Below, one piece after another: positions 61,630 to 64,000 of a DNA stretch of 64,000 nt. Position 1 is the stretch's first letter, and each line of letters starts with the position of its first letter. The DNA comes from UBA4416 sp036676295 (lineage in GTDB: Bacteria; Bacteroidota; Bacteroidia; B-17B0; Aurantibacillaceae): positions 1-64,000 of the forward strand of contig JAKFDE010000062.1 in NCBI GenBank assembly GCA_036676295.1, read 5' to 3'. A model generated the notes under the pieces. That model ran no database searches and had not been told where the DNA came from. It saw nothing but the letters and a program-made list of their open reading frames with translations. Both the position numbers and the translations under genes were made by a program.

Positions 61630-62973
61630 TTATGAAGTTCTATTTACATCCCATTGTTCCATATAATCAGCTACTTTTCTTAAAAAAGTACCTCCTAAGG
61701 ATCCATCCACCACTCTATGATCATAAGATAATGACAAGAACATAAAGTGTCTGATACCGATCATATCGCCTTGTGGAGTTTCAATAACTGCCGGTTTCTT
61801 TTTAATCGTTCCTACCGCTAAAATAGCCACTTGAGGTTGTAAAATAATAGGCGTGCCCATTACATTACCAAATCCACCAACATTAGTTAAAGTAAATGTA
61901 CCGCCTTGTATCTCATCCGGAGATAACTTGTTAGCACGTGCTCGAGTTGCCAAATCATTCACGTCTTTAGTCAATCCAACTAAATTCTTGGTATCAGCAT
62001 TTTTAATTACCGGAACAATTAAGTTACCTGTAGGTAAAGCCGCAGCCATACCAATATTAATATTTTTACGTTTAATGATCTTTGAACCTGTTTGATCAAC
62101 AGATACGTTTATCATTGGAAAATCTTTAATAGCTTTAGCTACACACTCAATAAATAAAGGCGTAAAGGTCATTTTTTCACCTTCACGTTTTTCAAAATCT
62201 TTTTTCACCTTATCTCTCCATTGAACTAAATTAGTCACATCAGCTTCAACAAAAGATGTAACGTGTGGAGATACATGCTTACTCATTACCATATTATCGG
62301 CAATGATCTTACGCATACGATCCATTTCAATGATCTCATCGCCTGCTCCAACTGATACAGCAGGGCGCTGAACCAATACGGTGTTATCAGGAACTCCCAT
62401 AGAACCACCAGATGATTTAACGTCTGTTTTTTGAACAGCAGGTGCTGCAGTACTTGTAGTAGCCGCTTGTTTATTTCTATTAGGTAAATAAGCTAAAATG
62501 TCTGCTTTTGTAACTCTTCCTTCCTGACCAGAACCTTTGATCGTATCTAATTCTGCTAAAGAAATTCCTTCTTCTTTGGCAATACTTTTCACTAAAGGAG
62601 AATAGAATTTATCAGAGCCTGAAAAATCAATATTTTCTATAGAAGCAACAGCAGCAATTGTTGTAGCTGCAGGAGCGGTCGTTTGTTGAGCCGGTGCTAC
62701 TGTTTTTGGAGTTTCTGCAACTGATGCATTGGCATCAGATGAGATGATCGCAATAACAGCACCTACTTGTACAACGTCATTTTCATTAAATAATTTTTTA
62801 ATCAATTTCCCTTCAAACGGTGAAGGAATCTCAGAATCAACCTTATCAGTTGCTATTTCTAAAACCGTTTCATCAATTTTAATTGAATCTCCTTCGTTTT
62901 TAGTCCATTTAATAATTGTTGCCTCGGCAACACTTTCACCCATTTTGGGCATTGTTAATTCAAACTGAGCCAT
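61630..62973 (-). CDS. 2-oxo acid dehydrogenase E2 (dihydrolipoyl acyltransferase)
   Basis: The 447-residue E2 component has an N-terminal lipoyl domain (1-80, lipoyl Lys in EIATDKVDSEI), an Ala/Thr/Pro linker (about 80-110), a peripheral subunit-binding domain (about 121-157, FYSPLVKSIAKEEGISL...GRVTKADI) and the catalytic domain with SYDHRVVDGSLGG (His and Asp). The sequence suits branched-chain 2-oxo acid or 2-oxoglutarate complexes; I cannot decide between bkdB and sucB. No E1 gene is near. E3 could come from lpdA at 6848. A terminator follows. Confidence 0.92.
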   Translation of the reverse strand: MAQFELTMPKMGESVAEATIIKWTKNEGDSIKIDETVLEIATDKVDSEIPSPFEGKLIKKLFNENDVVQVGAVIAIISSDANASVAETPKTVAPAQQTTAPAATTIAAVASIENIDFSGSDKFYSPLVKSIAKEEGISLAELDTIKGSGQEGRVTKADILAYLPNRNKQAATTSTAAPAVQKTDVKSSGGSMGVPDNTVLVQRPAVSVGAGDEIIEMDRMRKIIADNMVMSKHVSPHVTSFVEADVTNLVQWRDKVKKDFEKREGEKMTFTPLFIECVAKAIKDFPMINVSVDQTGSKIIKRKNINIGMAAALPTGNLIVPVIKNADTKNLVGLTKDVNDLATRARANKLSPDEIQGGTFTLTNVGGFGNVMGTPIILQPQVAILAVGTIKKKPAVIETPQGDMIGIRHFMFLSLSYDHRVVDGSLGGTFLRKVADYMEQWDVNRTS

Positions 62974-63125
62974 TGCTATAAGATAATGTAGAACGCAAAA
63001 ATAAGGTAATATCGCTACTACACAAATTTATTGAATAACTATTTATTTATTAGAAATCAGATTGGAGCAAAGGAATCCTGCTAAACTACTCTTTAGATCC
63101 CTTTTAAAATAAAGAGAAAATCCGA

Positions 63126-63311
63126 TTAACTCGCTACAACCTCAATAAAACCTACAGATTTAGATTTTTGGATGGTTAAAGACTTCGAATAATTAAGGAT
63201 ATTCTGAATCAAAGAGTCAGAAGGCCCGATATCATCAACAGGTATTTCAACTTGTTGCTTGTTTTTAGTGGTTTTTAAAGAAGTAGAAACAAGAGTAGAC
63301 GTTTTGATCAT
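63126..63311 (-). CDS. small protein of unknown function
   Basis: This 61-residue protein (start MIKTSTLVSTSLKTTKNKQQ) has a basic N-terminus, a short acidic turn VDDIGPSDSLIQNIL, and a C-terminal strand QKSKSVGFIEVVAS. Composition and codon usage look like a real gene, and it is isolated between the E2 gene and a divergent gene. I do not recognise a family. Confidence 0.55.
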   Translation of the reverse strand: MIKTSTLVSTSLKTTKNKQQVEIPVDDIGPSDSLIQNILNYSKSLTIQKSKSVGFIEVVAS

Positions 63312-63445
63312 AGGCAGATTTAGGGGTTTATATGCTTAAAACGAGGAGATTTTAAATTTATTGTGCCGCAAACTAAAAAGTGTCTGAAAATTAGAAATTA
63401 AGGAAACCAACCAATCTGGCTTCCTGAAAATAAAATTCATGAAAC

Positions 63446-63477
63446 TTGTATTTGAGCTCATTTTTTCTTTAATTTTG
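63446..63477 (+). promoter_or_regulatory. promoter of the alpha-2-macroglobulin-like gene
   Basis: TAATTTTG (63470-63477) fits the Bacteroidota -7 consensus, with TTG at 63446-63448 as a possible -33 element (21-nt spacer). It lies 20 bp before the start codon at 63497. Confidence 0.45.
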
Positions 63478-63496
63478 ATTAAAATTCCACCCATTT

Positions 63497-64000
63497 ATGT
63501 CAATTAAATCAATTTTAGCTGTGTTCTTCATCACGGCTTTATCCATTGTTGGATTAACTTACTATTCCTCAACTTCTGCCAAAAATGATTCAGGATACAT
63601 CAATCCTGCCTACAAGGAATATATTTCGGCTTACACCGCGGGATATGTTTCAGTAGAAAGTAAGATCATTATTGTGTTACAAGAAGAAACAATTGCCGAA
63701 ATTGAAGAAGGCAAAGAAGTAGACAATACCCTATTTGACTTTAGTCCTGGTATAGAAGGAAAACTAACTTGGTTAGATAAAAAAACCATTGAATTTAAAC
63801 CAACTCAAAAGTTGAACAATGCTCAAACATTTAAAGCAACATTTCATTTAAGTAAAGTGGCAAATGTGCCTGATGACTTAAAAGAATTTGAGTTTGAATT
63901 TGCAACCTTAAAACAAGCCATGGAAATTACCGTGGATGAATACAAAGTTTCCGAAAACAATTCTTTGATAGTGGAAGGTACGCTATCTACAGCTGACTAC
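63497..64000 (+). CDS. alpha-2-macroglobulin family protein, 5' part only
   Basis: The first 168 residues are present and the gene runs off the right edge. They show an N-terminal membrane segment or signal (about 5-25) and then VESKIIIVLQEETIAEIEEGKEVDNTLFDFSPGIEGKLTWLDKKTIEFKP, the macroglobulin-like MG1/Ig opening of large Bacteroidota alpha-2-macroglobulin proteins. No lipobox Cys is seen. These very long periplasmic proteins trap proteases; the thioester and bait region lie outside the window, so the assignment rests on the N-terminus only. Confidence 0.7.
   Translation, partial: MSIKSILAVFFITALSIVGLTYYSSTSAKNDSGYINPAYKEYISAYTAGYVSVESKIIIVLQEETIAEIEEGKEVDNTLFDFSPGIEGKLTWLDKKTIEFKPTQKLNNAQTFKATFHLSKVANVPDDLKEFEFEFATLKQAMEITVDEYKVSENNSLIVEGTLSTADY

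Noticed and set aside
1..64000. CRISPR arrays, insertion sequences, prophage genes, tRNA genes, defence systems
   Set aside because: No regularly spaced repeats, transposase, integrase, phage structural genes, tRNA-like folds or recognisable defence genes were seen; the palindromes found are short and isolated.

Overview
The window comes from a low-GC Bacteroidota genome (order not resolved). The evidence is a type IX secretion C-terminal sorting domain, a PorE-like protein, promoters of the TAnnTTTG (-7) type, almost no Shine-Dalgarno sites, a CCC-motif/DUF2752 pair, a SiaB/SiaC pair and a long-form PurM. About 54 protein genes are supported. I see no rRNA or tRNA gene, insertion sequence, prophage or CRISPR array.

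Layout. 1-263: two near-identical promoters pointing out of the left edge, of the kind that precedes rRNA operons in this phylum. 264-4029: coupled minus-strand operon tgt, LptF/G-type permease, GT22-like glycosyltransferase. 4.2-10.6 kb: a secreted protein behind a sigma-54-like promoter, then lnt, lpdA, a BstA-like DinB protein, trxA and small membrane proteins. 10.6-18.4 kb: a 1267-residue T9SS cargo protein and a glycan operon (flippase, GT4, GNAT) led by an XRE regulator and a membrane protein. 18.5-38.4 kb: housekeeping genes (Nfu, isocitrate dehydrogenase, metF, purM, uvrC, DEAD-box helicase, polA, cysS, tdh) with unknown secreted proteins and a glycosyltransferase that lacks a normal start codon. 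38.5-42.8 kb: trhO and tyrosine degradation (hmgA, hppD).

42.9-51.6 kb is the most interesting part: a sulfur island. It holds a TauE/SafE exporter, a CstB-like persulfide dioxygenase-rhodanese fusion, two single-domain rhodaneses, three small Cys-bearing membrane proteins, an uncharacterised 128-residue protein, a split YeeE/YedE transporter, a membrane-anchored TsdA-type dihaem cytochrome, an OprD-like porin and, last in the operon, a Crp/Fnr regulator. Five promoters in it carry a TGTAAC-N4-GTTACA palindrome centred 36.5 or 37.5 bp upstream of the last G of the -7 box. This geometry fits class II activation and suggests one regulon, probably controlled by the island's own regulator, whose recognition helix has Val where CRP has Glu181. 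The gene set suggests uptake and oxidation of thiosulfate, detoxification of persulfide and export of sulfite.

51.7-54.9 kb: a SiaA/SiaB/SiaC-like partner-switching module (TPR-SpoIIE phosphatase, kinase, phosphoprotein) without the SiaD diguanylate cyclase. 54.9-64 kb: priA, a ZIP transporter and a methyltransferase in one operon, a PorE-like envelope protein, a 2-oxo acid dehydrogenase E2 (lpdA at 6.8 kb could supply its E3) and the start of an alpha-2-macroglobulin-like gene cut by the right edge.
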